Origin: an uncultured Clostridia bacterium
Lineage (GTDB): Bacteria; Bacillota; Clostridia; Oscillospirales; Acutalibacteraceae
Direction of reading: 5' to 3'
Length of the DNA stretch: 39,010 nucleotides
Assembly (NCBI GenBank): GCA_946414505.1
Contig: CAMKOU010000004.1
Span: 1 to 39,010, forward strand
Shown: positions 8,643 through 17,889 of the stretch, piece after piece
Layout of the letters: every line of letters begins with the position of its first letter
How positions within the stretch are numbered: the first letter of the stretch is position 1
Position numbers and translations under genes: made by a program
Notes under the pieces: generated by a model
The model's database searches: none
The model's input: the letters and a program-made list of their open reading frames with translations, nothing else
Told to the model about the DNA's origin: nothing

Positions 8643-9830
8643 CTAATTATACTCTCCCTCGACGCTGAAATCAACACTTTCGGCGATATTCCCGTTAAAA
8701 ACACACCGGGCATGACAGGAAAAGCCGGCCGGTCCCGCATCAAATGCTAGCTGCTTGGACACGCGCCTGCCCTCCCCCTTTTCAAACAGCTCCCACAGCA
8801 GCACTTCCTTTTGCAGCCGTTTTTTCGCTTCGTTTTCGGTGAGCACGGAAGAAACGGTTTGAATACCGCGCGTCGTTTCGGTGACGACGCCGAGCGGCAA
8901 CGCCACATCGTTGACGGTCAGCCGGTTGGTTTGCTCGCTGCATACGGCGCTGTCAAAATGCGTCAGCGACAGCGAACACGGCAGCCGCGCACCCATCACA
9001 TCCAGACAAAAGTGCCGGGTCGCCGTTTCTGTCACGGTGGTGCGCCAATCCTTTTGCGGCACAAAAAAATCTTTGTCCGCCCTCACATCCGCCATCACCT
9101 TCCCCTTTGCACAAATATAGCGCACCTTGTTTTGCGCGGTAAGCTGCACGCCGCTAACCAGCAAATCGCCCTTGCGGACGCCGCTGCCGGTTTTGACCTG
9201 TGTGATGCCGTCGCCGATCTGCATATCGGTAATGACGCCGTCCGCCGCCGCTTTCAGATTGCAGGGACGGGCGTTTGGCTCCAGCCCGGGCTTCGGGACT
9301 TTTTCCTTTACCTCCACACGGACATGACTGCCGACGATATTCACACTCAGCCAGCTGAGCTCCTCCACCTGTAACAAAATATGCCGCTGTGCCTGTGCGG
9401 TGTCAACGGCATGACGCAAGACGCCTGCACGCACGCCGCTGTCCGCCAGCAAGCCGCGCAGCCTCGCTTCGCTGACATGCGCGGTTTCTCCGATGGAGAC
9501 CGTCCAAATAAACTGCGACAAAAACACCAACAGCGCCGCACCGATCGCCGCGCCGATGAGGATTCCCGTTCGTCCGCGGTAACGTGCCGCCCAAAACGGA
9601 AGCCCGTGCTTTTGCAGGATGACGGTGCGCACACCTGCCTTGCGCGCGCATTGCCGCACGCTGCGATATTCCGCGATACAAACGCTCGCCTCCAGTCCGT
9701 CGGCGCCCGGCTGTGCGTTCCACAGCATCACGCCGCGGTGCGATGTGATGTTTAACAGACGCTCCGGCGACTTCCCCACCACACGAAACACCACATAGCC
9801 CTTTATAAAACGAATAAGATCGACTAACAC
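8643..9830 (-). CDS. yqfD: Sporulation protein YqfD
   Basis: 395 aa; single TM, VEVKEKVPKP and VRKGDLLVSG, adjacent to yqfC. Confidence 0.9.
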   Translation of the reverse strand: MLVDLIRFIKGYVVFRVVGKSPERLLNITSHRGVMLWNAQPGADGLEASVCIAEYRSVRQCARKAGVRTVILQKHGLPFWAARYRGRTGILIGAAIGAALLVFLSQFIWTVSIGETAHVSEARLRGLLADSGVRAGVLRHAVDTAQAQRHILLQVEELSWLSVNIVGSHVRVEVKEKVPKPGLEPNARPCNLKAAADGVITDMQIGDGITQVKTGSGVRKGDLLVSGVQLTAQNKVRYICAKGKVMADVRADKDFFVPQKDWRTTVTETATRHFCLDVMGARLPCSLSLTHFDSAVCSEQTNRLTVNDVALPLGVVTETTRGIQTVSSVLTENEAKKRLQKEVLLWELFEKGEGRRVSKQLAFDAGPAGFSCHARCVFNGNIAESVDFSVEGEYN

Positions 9831-9839
9831 GCCCTCACC

Positions 9840-10088
9840 TCAGCACAAATATTCTATATTGGAAATAAAGCCGATGATCTCCACACATGAACCGGAAATA
9901 CAGCGCAGCCGCAAGCCCCTGCCGTGAAACGCGATCACCATTTTTCCTGCGCTGATCTTGACGCACCTGCTCTCATACAGCAAAATGCCAGCCGCGCCCT
10001 CCACCGTTATTTGCCGGTTCCCCACCGCTTCCATCAACGGCGCATTGCCGATGCCGACACGCGGCGAACGGTAATTCTCTTTTGTCAT
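9840..10088 (-). CDS. yqfC: YabP/YqfC family sporulation protein
   Basis: 82 aa; PLMEAVGNRQITVEGAAGILLYE; directly upstream of yqfD. Confidence 0.88.
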   Translation of the reverse strand: MTKENYRSPRVGIGNAPLMEAVGNRQITVEGAAGILLYESRCVKISAGKMVIAFHGRGLRLRCISGSCVEIIGFISNIEYLC

Positions 10089-10146
10089 GGATCGTCACCT
10101 CACTAATATTTATTCGCTGTTTGTCATAGATATTAATGGTGATGTC

Positions 10147-11211
10147 ATGGTTTTACGTCGATATTCTGTTGTAATGACGGGACTGACAGCGGCGGCCGCC
10201 TGTGTGCTGCTGCTGATTTTTCCAAAGGAAGGACGTGACGGGGCGGCACAGGGCGTACAGATCTGTTTGGCGGTGTTGGTGCCGTCGCTGTTCCCGTTTA
10301 TGGCAGCCACACAGTTGGCTGCGGAATCGGGCGTGTGTCAGAAACTCGCGCCGCTGCTGCACCCCCTGATGCAGCGGCTGTTTGGGCTCAGCGGCGCTTT
10401 GGCGCCGGTGCTGGCGCTCTCGCTGGCGGGCGGCTATCCCGTCGGCGCCGGCGGCATCGCGGCGCTGTATCGCCGGGGCGTCATCAGCAAAGAGGAAGCG
10501 CAGCAGGCGGCGTTGTTTGCGGTGTGCGCCGGTCCCGGATTTACGGTCAGCTTTATCGGTCAGACGCTTTACGGCTCTCCGGTTATCGGGATCGTCCTGT
10601 TTGCGGCGCAGGTAATTTCTGTCATCCTGACGGGGATATTGTTAAAAGCGGTCCGGCGCCCTTCCGCAACGAACGGATACAGCCACGCAGGCACATTGCC
10701 GCCGCAGCCGTTTGCGCAGGGGCTTGTCAGCGCCGTCAACCGTTCTGCACGCGGAATGCTGTCGATATGTGCGTTTGTGGTGCTGTTTTCGGCGGTGAAC
10801 GGCATCGCGGCGCGGCTTGTCACAAACGGATCGCTGCAAACCGTGCTGTCGGTGATGCTGGAAGTGTGCGGCGCTGTCACACGTTCGGCGGGATGCCGGC
10901 CGATGTGGGTGATCGCCTTTTCGGTCGGCTTTGGCGGCATTTGTGTGCATTGTCAAATCTTCGGCATTTTGGACGATATAGCCGTCCGCAAACCGTTATT
11001 TTTCCTGATCAGGATCATACAGGGAACTTTGACGGCTTTGCTGACGCAAGGGGCGATGTGTCTGTTCCCGCAGACCGTAAGCGTGTTTTCCACCGCTTCC
11101 GGCAGTGCGCCGGCTCTGTTCGGCGGCAGCGCGGTACCGGGCGCGGTACTGCTGGCAGTCAGTATTTTCTTTTTGATATCAGTGAAACAACTATTATTTA
11201 AACGGAGGTAA
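10147..11211 (+). CDS. YlbJ-like sporulation integral membrane protein (nucleoside-recognition/Gate domain)
   Basis: Polytopic protein with LVPSLFPFMAATQLA, SLAGGYPVGAGGIAALYRRGVISKEEAQ, CAGPGFTVSFIG. Start at 10147 preferred; the ORF opens at 10087, overlapping yqfC. Confidence 0.8.
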   Translation: MVLRRYSVVMTGLTAAAACVLLLIFPKEGRDGAAQGVQICLAVLVPSLFPFMAATQLAAESGVCQKLAPLLHPLMQRLFGLSGALAPVLALSLAGGYPVGAGGIAALYRRGVISKEEAQQAALFAVCAGPGFTVSFIGQTLYGSPVIGIVLFAAQVISVILTGILLKAVRRPSATNGYSHAGTLPPQPFAQGLVSAVNRSARGMLSICAFVVLFSAVNGIAARLVTNGSLQTVLSVMLEVCGAVTRSAGCRPMWVIAFSVGFGGICVHCQIFGILDDIAVRKPLFFLIRIIQGTLTALLTQGAMCLFPQTVSVFSTASGSAPALFGGSAVPGAVLLAVSIFFLISVKQLLFKRR

Positions 11212-11215
11212 GGCT

Positions 11216-13048
11216 ATGTGCGGAATCGCAGGTTGGATGGAAAGGGATTGTCAAATGGTGGAGCGCGGCAAGCTGTTAAAGGCAATGTCCGAAACGCTGG
11301 ATCGGCGCGGCCCCGATGAAAACGGCACGTATATCAACGGCAATACGGCGCTGATCCACCGCCGATTGATCGTCATTGACCGCGAGAACGGCAAACAGCC
11401 GATGTCGGCGCGGCACGACGGCTGCACCTATGTCATCGTGTATAACGGCGAGCTGTACAACACGGCTGCCCTGCGCGAGGAGCTGAAGGCGGACGGCTTT
11501 CATTTTCACGGACACAGCGACACCGAGGTCGTGTTGAAAACCTATATCAAATACGGCACGCGCTGCGGCGAAAAGCTCAACGGCATCTATGCGTTTGCCG
11601 TATTCAACACGAAGGAACGCAGCCTGTTTTTGTGCCGCGATAAAATCGGTGTGAAGCCGCTGTTTTACGCCTTGTACGACGGCGGGCTGGTGTTCGGATC
11701 CGAAATCAAGGCGCTGTTTGCCAGCGGCGTTGTCCAACCGCGCGTCAGTGAACAGGGGTTGCATGAAATATTCTTTTTGGGACCTGCACGCACACCCGGC
11801 TGCGGCGTATTTGAGGGCGTTTCGGAGCTGCACCCCGGCGAATGTGCGCTCTATCGCGGCGGTCGGCTGACACGGCGCACATACTTTGCGCTTGAAGCGC
11901 GCGAACACACCGACAACGAAGCGCAAACCATCGAAAAGACCCGCGCACTGCTGACCGACGCGATCGAGCGGCAACTGGTCAGCGACGTGCCGCTGTGTAT
12001 GCTGCTGTCGGGCGGCTTGGACAGCAGCATTATCGTCAAGGTGGCTTCGCAGTACAACCGCGCACACAAACTCGGCAAGCCCCACACGTATTCGGTGGAA
12101 TACCGCGATAACGAAGCCTATTTTCAAAAGAGCAGGTTTCAGCCGAACCGCGACGCGGACTATATCCAGCAGATGGTTAAAAACGCCAACACCCGCCACA
12201 CCGAGGTGATTTTGGACAACAAATCGGTTGCCGACGCCCTGACAGACAGTGTCGAAGCGCGTGACTTGCCGGGATATGTGGATGTGGATTCGTCGCTGCT
12301 GCTGTTTTGCCGCTCCATCCGGCAAGACTTTACCGTGGCGCTGTCAGGCGAATGCGCCGACGAGCTGTTTGGCGGATATCCGTGGTATTTCAACAGGGAG
12401 GTGCTGTTTGAGGACTGTTTTCCGTGGTCGCGCAATCAAAGCATTCGCCGCTCTATTCTCAAGGACGGCGTGTTGCCGCACGGTGAAGCTTATGTGCGGC
12501 AGCGGTATTTGGACACTGTTGCCGCCGCGCCGAAGCTGCCCTCCGACACCAAGGAGACCGCCCGTATGCGCGAGATGTTTTATTTGAACTTTTACTGGTT
12601 CATGCAATGTCTGCTGGAGCGCAAGGACAGATGCTCCATGTACAACGGCTTGGAAGTGCGCGTGCCGTTTTGCGATTACCGCATCGCCGAATATGCCTAT
12701 AACATGCCGTGGGAGCTGAAGGCGTGGGGCGGCAGAGAAAAGGGCATTGTGCGAAAGGCGTTTGAGGATCTGCTGCCCGCAGAAATCGCGTGGCGCAAAA
12801 AGAGTCCCTATCCCAAAACGCACAATCCCGTTTATTGGGAGGAATGCCGCAACCGCGTTCGCTTGATCCTGCAAAAGAAAAATGCACTGACCGACATGCT
12901 CAACCCTACGGCGATAGCCGACATTATGGAGCATCCCGAACACGTCACCGAGCCGTGGTACGGACAACTGATGCAGGCGCCGCAGATTTTGGCGTATATC
13001 ATACAGCTGGACGCTTGGTTTGACAAATACAAGGTTGAAATTGTGTAG
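11216..13048 (+). CDS. asnB: Asparagine synthase (glutamine-hydrolysing)
   Basis: 610 aa; MCGIAGW class II amidotransferase N-terminus; VYNGELYN; LSGGLDSSIIV; LSGECADELFGGYPWY. Confidence 0.96.
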   Translation: MCGIAGWMERDCQMVERGKLLKAMSETLDRRGPDENGTYINGNTALIHRRLIVIDRENGKQPMSARHDGCTYVIVYNGELYNTAALREELKADGFHFHGHSDTEVVLKTYIKYGTRCGEKLNGIYAFAVFNTKERSLFLCRDKIGVKPLFYALYDGGLVFGSEIKALFASGVVQPRVSEQGLHEIFFLGPARTPGCGVFEGVSELHPGECALYRGGRLTRRTYFALEAREHTDNEAQTIEKTRALLTDAIERQLVSDVPLCMLLSGGLDSSIIVKVASQYNRAHKLGKPHTYSVEYRDNEAYFQKSRFQPNRDADYIQQMVKNANTRHTEVILDNKSVADALTDSVEARDLPGYVDVDSSLLLFCRSIRQDFTVALSGECADELFGGYPWYFNREVLFEDCFPWSRNQSIRRSILKDGVLPHGEAYVRQRYLDTVAAAPKLPSDTKETARMREMFYLNFYWFMQCLLERKDRCSMYNGLEVRVPFCDYRIAEYAYNMPWELKAWGGREKGIVRKAFEDLLPAEIAWRKKSPYPKTHNPVYWEECRNRVRLILQKKNALTDMLNPTAIADIMEHPEHVTEPWYGQLMQAPQILAYIIQLDAWFDKYKVEIV

Positions 13049-13106
13049 AGAATATGGTAAAATAAGGTGCGATCAAACAAAATCCTCCTTACCGGACTGT
13101 TGCCAT

Positions 13107-13601
13107 ATGAATGAACAACTCTTTCACCGCATCGTAGAATACTTTAACCGCCATGCCGGCCCTCGGTACACGCTGCATTTTGTGTATAAGGCATTGCCAC
13201 TGCAGATGTTCATCAGCTATCCTTTGCTGTTGATATACGCGTTTTTCTATATGCCGGACGCGCTCTTGGATCTGATTTTTGTACCCTTCGGCGTGTTTGT
13301 CGGCGTCACGCTCATCCGCATCATGGTCAACGAAACGCGGCCGTATGAAAAATACCAAAAGCCGTCGGTGTTTTTTAAGGACACCTCCGGCAAAAGCTTT
13401 CCGAGCCGGCACACCGCCAGCGCCTTTATTATCGCCCTCGCGTTTTTGTACGTCAGCACACCAGCCGGCATCGTGGCGCTGTGCGTCGCCGTGCTGATTT
13501 TACTGTCGCGCATTTTTTCGGGCGCCCATTATATCCGCGATGTGGTGGGCGGCATGTTGATCAGCCTGATCGCCGGCATCGTCTTCTTTTTTCTGATTTA
13601 A
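13107..13601 (+). CDS. PAP2-family phosphatase (membrane)
   Basis: NETRPYEKY, SFPSRHTASAFIIA, SRIFSGAHYIRDVVGG phosphatase motifs; start at 13107 chosen over ORF start 13020. Confidence 0.9.
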   Translation: MNEQLFHRIVEYFNRHAGPRYTLHFVYKALPLQMFISYPLLLIYAFFYMPDALLDLIFVPFGVFVGVTLIRIMVNETRPYEKYQKPSVFFKDTSGKSFPSRHTASAFIIALAFLYVSTPAGIVALCVAVLILLSRIFSGAHYIRDVVGGMLISLIAGIVFFFLI

Positions 13602-13602
13602 C

Positions 13603-13825
13603 AAGCGTGACGCTTGACCCAATCCGCGCGTGAAAAGTATGATAAAAATTCACACGCTTGTTTCCCGCGCTTCTCCTTGTGTTGTCAGTCTAAATAATCG
13701 AAAAGCGTGACGCTTGACCCAATCCGCGCGTGAAGAGTTTGATAAAAAATCACACGCTTGTTTCCCGCGCTTTTCCTTGTGATGTCAGTCTAAACGGTCG
13801 GCAAGCGTAACGCTGCGCCCAATCC
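13603..13825. repeat. 100-bp tandem repeat, about 2.2 copies (family B)
   Basis: aagcgtgacgcttgacccaatccgcgcgtga... starts at 13603 and again at 13703 with period 100; third partial copy aagcgtaacgctgcgcccaatccc from 13803. Confidence 0.92.
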
Positions 13826-13853
13826 CATATTTGGAAACGTTAGAATAAAAGTG

Positions 13854-13898
13854 AACAGCGACCGAAACCGTAGAAAGATACCGTTTCGGTCGCTGTTT
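13854..13898. terminator. Strong hairpin between convergent genes
   Basis: AACAGCGACCGAAAC..GTTTCGGTCGCTGTT inverted repeat. Confidence 0.65.
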
Positions 13899-13908
13899 GC
13901 ATGAGATG

Positions 13909-14652
13909 TTATTGTATCACCACCGCCTGCCGAAGCAGCGCGTTGTAGCCGGTTTTGAACAGCTCCTTGTCGTATTCCTGCATTTGACCGCTCATGGGGT
14001 CGCACACCCACACGCTTGTGTCGCTGTAGCCGGCGAGCACCATGCAGTGCTCGGGATAGATCCATTGCAGCTGCTTGCCGTTGACCTCCCACACAGCGGT
14101 CGGCTCGCCGGGCGCACAATCCAGCGTTCCCCAAATGATCACGGGGATGTCGCGGTCAAGATAAGAAAACAGCTGTTCCAGCTCCTGCCCCGACACCTCG
14201 GCTGCCTGCATAGACGTGCCGCGCTCGGTCAAAATACGGTTGGCGGCATTGACGATCACCGGCGCGTAGCAGCCGTAAGCGTCCTCGTCACGCGGATCGC
14301 CTTCAAACGCCTCGCGAAAGTCCACCGTTCCCACAGCGCCCTTGTCCAGATAACGGTCGCCGATGTCGCATTTATCGATCGTGACGCCGTAGTAGTTGAG
14401 AACAGCCGCCAGAGATGTTACCTCACAGCCGGTGGGCAGCTCGGGCAGCTGCGCCAGGGTTTGAATATTGACCAGCTTGAGCGGTGCGCCGCTCACCTGC
14501 TGCTGCACCGCGCCGCTGGCAACCGGCGCAGCCGGTGCGGCGCCGGTGGTTTGTACCGCAGCGGTGTCCTGCGGCGCTGCGGAGGATTCCTGTGCACCGC
14601 AACCGGCAAGCAGCAGGGCGGCGGCACACGCTATCATCCATATTTTCTTCAT
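13909..14652 (-). CDS. Lipoprotein with C39-like cysteine peptidase domain
   Basis: 247 aa; lipobox LLLAGC; LPTGCEVTSLAAVLNYYGV, HCMVLAGYSDTSVWVCDPMSG as in the peptidase_C39-like family. Confidence 0.88.
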   Translation of the reverse strand: MKKIWMIACAAALLLAGCGAQESSAAPQDTAAVQTTGAAPAAPVASGAVQQQVSGAPLKLVNIQTLAQLPELPTGCEVTSLAAVLNYYGVTIDKCDIGDRYLDKGAVGTVDFREAFEGDPRDEDAYGCYAPVIVNAANRILTERGTSMQAAEVSGQELEQLFSYLDRDIPVIIWGTLDCAPGEPTAVWEVNGKQLQWIYPEHCMVLAGYSDTSVWVCDPMSGQMQEYDKELFKTGYNALLRQAVVIQ

Positions 14653-14662
14653 CTGTTACTCC

Positions 14663-15775
14663 CTATTCATCGTCATACACCAATGCAGCATCCTCCTGCG
14701 CGGAAAAGAAATCTTGCAAAACATATCCCCATTTGCCGTTGTATTTCACATAAAACCATTCGCCGGTTTTTCCGTGGTACTCCACGCGCTCACGGCTGTT
14801 GATGGTTGCCAGGGCTTTGGAAGACATGGAGGTGCTCTCACGCAGGGTGGCGTTTTCGCTGGCACAGCAGTACAGGTAGTCGCCGGTTTTAAGTCCGGCG
14901 TTTCCTGTTTTATCGTTTATTCTTGTGGGATCCGTATCCAAAAACTCCGCCAATATATAGCCCCTGGTACCGTTGTAGGAAACATAGTAAAACTCTCCGG
15001 AACCGGACAGGTAGGTAACGGCTTCGCCCCTGTCTATTTTTGCCAGTTCTCTGCCGGTGCGCGTCGGTTCGGCACGAAGCGTGACATAATCGCTGGCGAT
15101 AACATACAGCGTGTTTTTGCTAACGGAAACCTGCGGCTTGGTCGGCACTGTGGCCGGCGTTGTTGTCGGCGCTTCCGTCGGTTGCGCCGCAGGCTTTTTG
15201 GCGATATACAAAATGGCTTCTTCGCCGCTGTTCACCTCTTGATCCTTCGCGGGAATGTGATTAAACACAAAGCCTGCCGCCGCTTCGGTGGTTTCCACCT
15301 CTTTATATTCCTTGACGGCAATGCCTAATTCGGCGAGCCTGTTGATGGCGTCCTCCTTGGAATAGCCGCGCAGATCGGGCATGATCACCTTGTTGCTGCC
15401 GGAAACCGTCGTATTTACCGTCGTAGCCGGAACGGTCACGGCAGGGGTGTCCGTATCGGGATGCCACGGATGCAAAATTGCCATGACAACTGCACCGCCG
15501 GCAATCAGCACCGCCGCGAGGATACACAGCACACCGATGAGTGCCGTGCGGGAACGGCGGTTGTTATCCTCAGGCGGCATATTGTACGGTGTTTGCGGCG
15601 GATAATGGTTGACAGGCGGCGTATACGGCTGTTGCGGCAAGACCTCCTGCGGCGAGGCGGGCGCAGGGGGTTCATCGGCGAAAACCGTTTGATGTAATTG
15701 CACATTGGGAGCGGAACAAAACGGACAGGCGGACAATTGATTGTCATACGGTTTTCCGCATTGATTGCAAAACAT
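14663..15775 (-). CDS. Zinc-ribbon / TM / PASTA / tandem SH3b protein
   Basis: MFCNQCGKPYDNQLSACPFC zinc ribbon; TM; VIMPDLRGYSKEDAINRLAELGI PASTA; two SH3b repeats (DYVTLRAEPTRTGRELAKI and NATLRESTSMSSKALATI). Start could be 15793. Confidence 0.82.
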   Translation of the reverse strand: MFCNQCGKPYDNQLSACPFCSAPNVQLHQTVFADEPPAPASPQEVLPQQPYTPPVNHYPPQTPYNMPPEDNNRRSRTALIGVLCILAAVLIAGGAVVMAILHPWHPDTDTPAVTVPATTVNTTVSGSNKVIMPDLRGYSKEDAINRLAELGIAVKEYKEVETTEAAAGFVFNHIPAKDQEVNSGEEAILYIAKKPAAQPTEAPTTTPATVPTKPQVSVSKNTLYVIASDYVTLRAEPTRTGRELAKIDRGEAVTYLSGSGEFYYVSYNGTRGYILAEFLDTDPTRINDKTGNAGLKTGDYLYCCASENATLRESTSMSSKALATINSRERVEYHGKTGEWFYVKYNGKWGYVLQDFFSAQEDAALVYDDE

Positions 15776-15837
15776 AGCTAAACCTCTTTTCATATCCTGT
15801 TTTGTTACATTATAGCCAATCGGGGTATAAAAGTCAA

Positions 15838-15871
15838 GAAAAGCGCGGCGGCAAAACCGTCACGCTTTTCG
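15838..15871 (-). terminator. Terminator downstream of mscL
   Basis: GAAAAGCG..CGCTTTTC imperfect inverted repeat followed by T-rich sequence on the minus strand. Confidence 0.5.
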
Positions 15872-15898
15872 TTTCTTTATGCGTATGTCAAACTGTGC

Positions 15899-16315
15899 TT
15901 ATTCCACAGGCGTCTCGGGAATTTCGCTGGTGCAGTGCGGGCAGCGGATAGCGCGAATGTCAATTTCGGTGAAGCAGCAGGGGCAAACCTTGGTGGTGGG
16001 CGCCTCTTCCACTTTCTTTTTACCCAAGGACATGATCTTGTTGATTCCCTTGACCATCAGGAAAATAATCAGCGCCATGATCAGGAAATTGATGACAGCA
16101 GTGATAAACGCGCCGTAACGGATTTCCGCACCGTTGACGTTAGCTACCAGATCGCTGAAATCAATACCGCCGAAGATACCAAGAACAGGTGAAATAATGT
16201 CGTCGGTCAGTGAGGTGACAATCGCACCGAACGCACCGCCGACAATAACGCCGACGGCCATGTCCATGACGTTGCCGCGCATGATGAATTCCTTAAACTC
16301 TTTTAGCATTTTCAT
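15899..16315 (-). CDS. mscL: Large-conductance mechanosensitive channel MscL with C-terminal zinc ribbon
   Basis: [31 protein letters not shown] (MscL TM1); C-terminal [19 protein letters not shown]. Confidence 0.95.
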   Translation of the reverse strand: MKMLKEFKEFIMRGNVMDMAVGVIVGGAFGAIVTSLTDDIISPVLGIFGGIDFSDLVANVNGAEIRYGAFITAVINFLIMALIIFLMVKGINKIMSLGKKKVEEAPTTKVCPCCFTEIDIRAIRCPHCTSEIPETPVE

Positions 16316-16372
16316 TTTATAATGTTCCTTCTTTCCTTATATTTCAGCAGATAAACTGCCACAATCCAAATA

Positions 16373-17596
16373 TCAAAGCGTTGCCTTATGGTAGGTTTTC
16401 TTGCCCTTTTTGATAATCACATGTCCTTTTTCAAAGGCTGTCTGCGGTACCTTGGCATAAACGTCGGCAACTTTTTCGTCGTCTATCGAAATACCGCCCT
16501 GTTCGATCAAGCGTCTGCCCTCTTTTTTGGAGGGGATCAGACCGCACTTGGACAACAGATCCAACACTGCGATCGCACCGTCGGCAAAGTCGTCCGCCGT
16601 AAGTGCGGTCGAGGGCATGTTGTCGGTGTTTTGCTTGCTGCCAAACAGCGCGCGTGCCGCCTCCTGCGCTTTGTCGGCTTCTTCCTTGCCGTGGATCATC
16701 TCGGTCAGCTCGTAGGCGAGGATCTCCTTCGCCTTATTGATCTCGCTGCCCTCGAGCTTTGCCAGCTCGTCGATTTCCTCCAGCGACAGGAAGGTCAGCA
16801 TTTTCAGGCACTTTACCACATCGGCGTCGTCGATGTTGCGCCAGTACTGATAGAACTCGTAGGGGCTGGTTTTTTCAGCGGAAAGCCACACCGCGCCCGA
16901 CTGGGTTTTGCCCATCTTTTTTCCCTCGGAATTGAGCAGCAAATTGATGGTCATGGCGTAAGCGTCCTTGCCCAGCTTGCGGCGGATCAGTTCGGTGCCG
17001 CCGAGCATGTTGCTCCACTGGTCGTCGCCGCCGAACTGCATGTTGCAGCCGTAGCGCTGATAGAGCGCGTAGAAGTCGTAGGACTGCATGATCATATAGT
17101 TGAACTCCAAAAAGCTCAGTCCGCGCTCCATGCGCTGCTTGTAGCACTCTGCCGTCAGCATTCTGTTGACGCTGAAGCACGCGCCCACCTCGCGCAGCAG
17201 CTCGATATAATTGAGGTCGAGCAGCCACTCGGCGTTATTGACCAACAAAGCTTTTCCGTCTGAAAAGTCGATGAACTTGCTCATCTGCTCCATAAAGCAG
17301 TTGACATTGTGCTGAATGGTCTCCTTGGTCAGCATTTGGCGCATATCGGTTCTGCCCGAAGGGTCGCCGATCATAGCGGTGCCGCCGCCGATCAGCGCGA
17401 TCGGCTTGTTGCCTGCCATTTGCAGACGCTTCATCAGGCACAGCGCCATAAAATGTCCCACATGCAGGCTGTCCGCCGTGGGGTCAAAGCCGATGTAAAA
17501 CACCGCCTTGCCGCTGTTGACAAGCTCTCTGATTTCCTTTTCATCTGTCACCTGCGCGATCAGACCTCTCGCGACAAGCTCTTCATAAACTCCCAT
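16373..17596 (-). CDS. tyrS: Tyrosyl-tRNA synthetase
   Basis: YIGFDPTADSLHVGHF (HIGH-like), FGGDDQWSNMLGG, GKKMGKTQSG (KMSKS-like); start at MGVYEELVARG with RBS GAAAGGA. Confidence 0.97.
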   Translation of the reverse strand: MGVYEELVARGLIAQVTDEKEIRELVNSGKAVFYIGFDPTADSLHVGHFMALCLMKRLQMAGNKPIALIGGGTAMIGDPSGRTDMRQMLTKETIQHNVNCFMEQMSKFIDFSDGKALLVNNAEWLLDLNYIELLREVGACFSVNRMLTAECYKQRMERGLSFLEFNYMIMQSYDFYALYQRYGCNMQFGGDDQWSNMLGGTELIRRKLGKDAYAMTINLLLNSEGKKMGKTQSGAVWLSAEKTSPYEFYQYWRNIDDADVVKCLKMLTFLSLEEIDELAKLEGSEINKAKEILAYELTEMIHGKEEADKAQEAARALFGSKQNTDNMPSTALTADDFADGAIAVLDLLSKCGLIPSKKEGRRLIEQGGISIDDEKVADVYAKVPQTAFEKGHVIIKKGKKTYHKATL

Positions 17597-17647
17597 CAAT
17601 CTAATCCTTTCGATAAAAACTGTATATTTCAGCAATATAACAATTAT

Positions 17648-17676
17648 ATTATAATCTTTTTTTGTGCAAAGGTCAA
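17648..17676 (-). promoter_or_regulatory. Sigma-A-type promoter for tyrS
   Basis: Minus strand TTGACC-17 nt-TATAAT. Confidence 0.7.
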
Positions 17677-17744
17677 GGGTTTTCCCGGTTTAAGTTATCG
17701 GTTCGACAGCAAAGAAAAAAATTTAAAGTTTTTAATACAAAAGC

Positions 17745-17773
17745 TTGACAAAATTATTAAAATATTGTAATAT
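17745..17773 (+). promoter_or_regulatory. Sigma-A-type promoter for hemW
   Basis: TTGACA-17 nt-TAATAT. Confidence 0.7.
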
Positions 17774-17823
17774 ACATATATTAAATGTAAAGATTATTCC
17801 TATCTTTTCATATACCTTCCAAC

Positions 17824-17855
17824 TTGAGGCAGAAACTTTACGGTTTCTGCCTCAA
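17824..17855 (+). promoter_or_regulatory. Perfect 13-bp stem hairpin in the hemW leader
   Basis: TTGAGGCAGAAAC-tttacg-GTTTCTGCCTCAA. Confidence 0.7.
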
Positions 17856-17889
17856 AGCTTTATGGCCCTACGAAAGCGATGGTTTTGAT

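Noticed and set aside
13603-13825. Possible CRISPR array
   Set aside because: The whole 100-bp unit repeats including the would-be spacers, and no cas genes are present.
17597-17750. T-box riboswitch upstream of tyrS
   Set aside because: No T-box motif or specifier-loop structure seen and the promoter leaves only a short leader.
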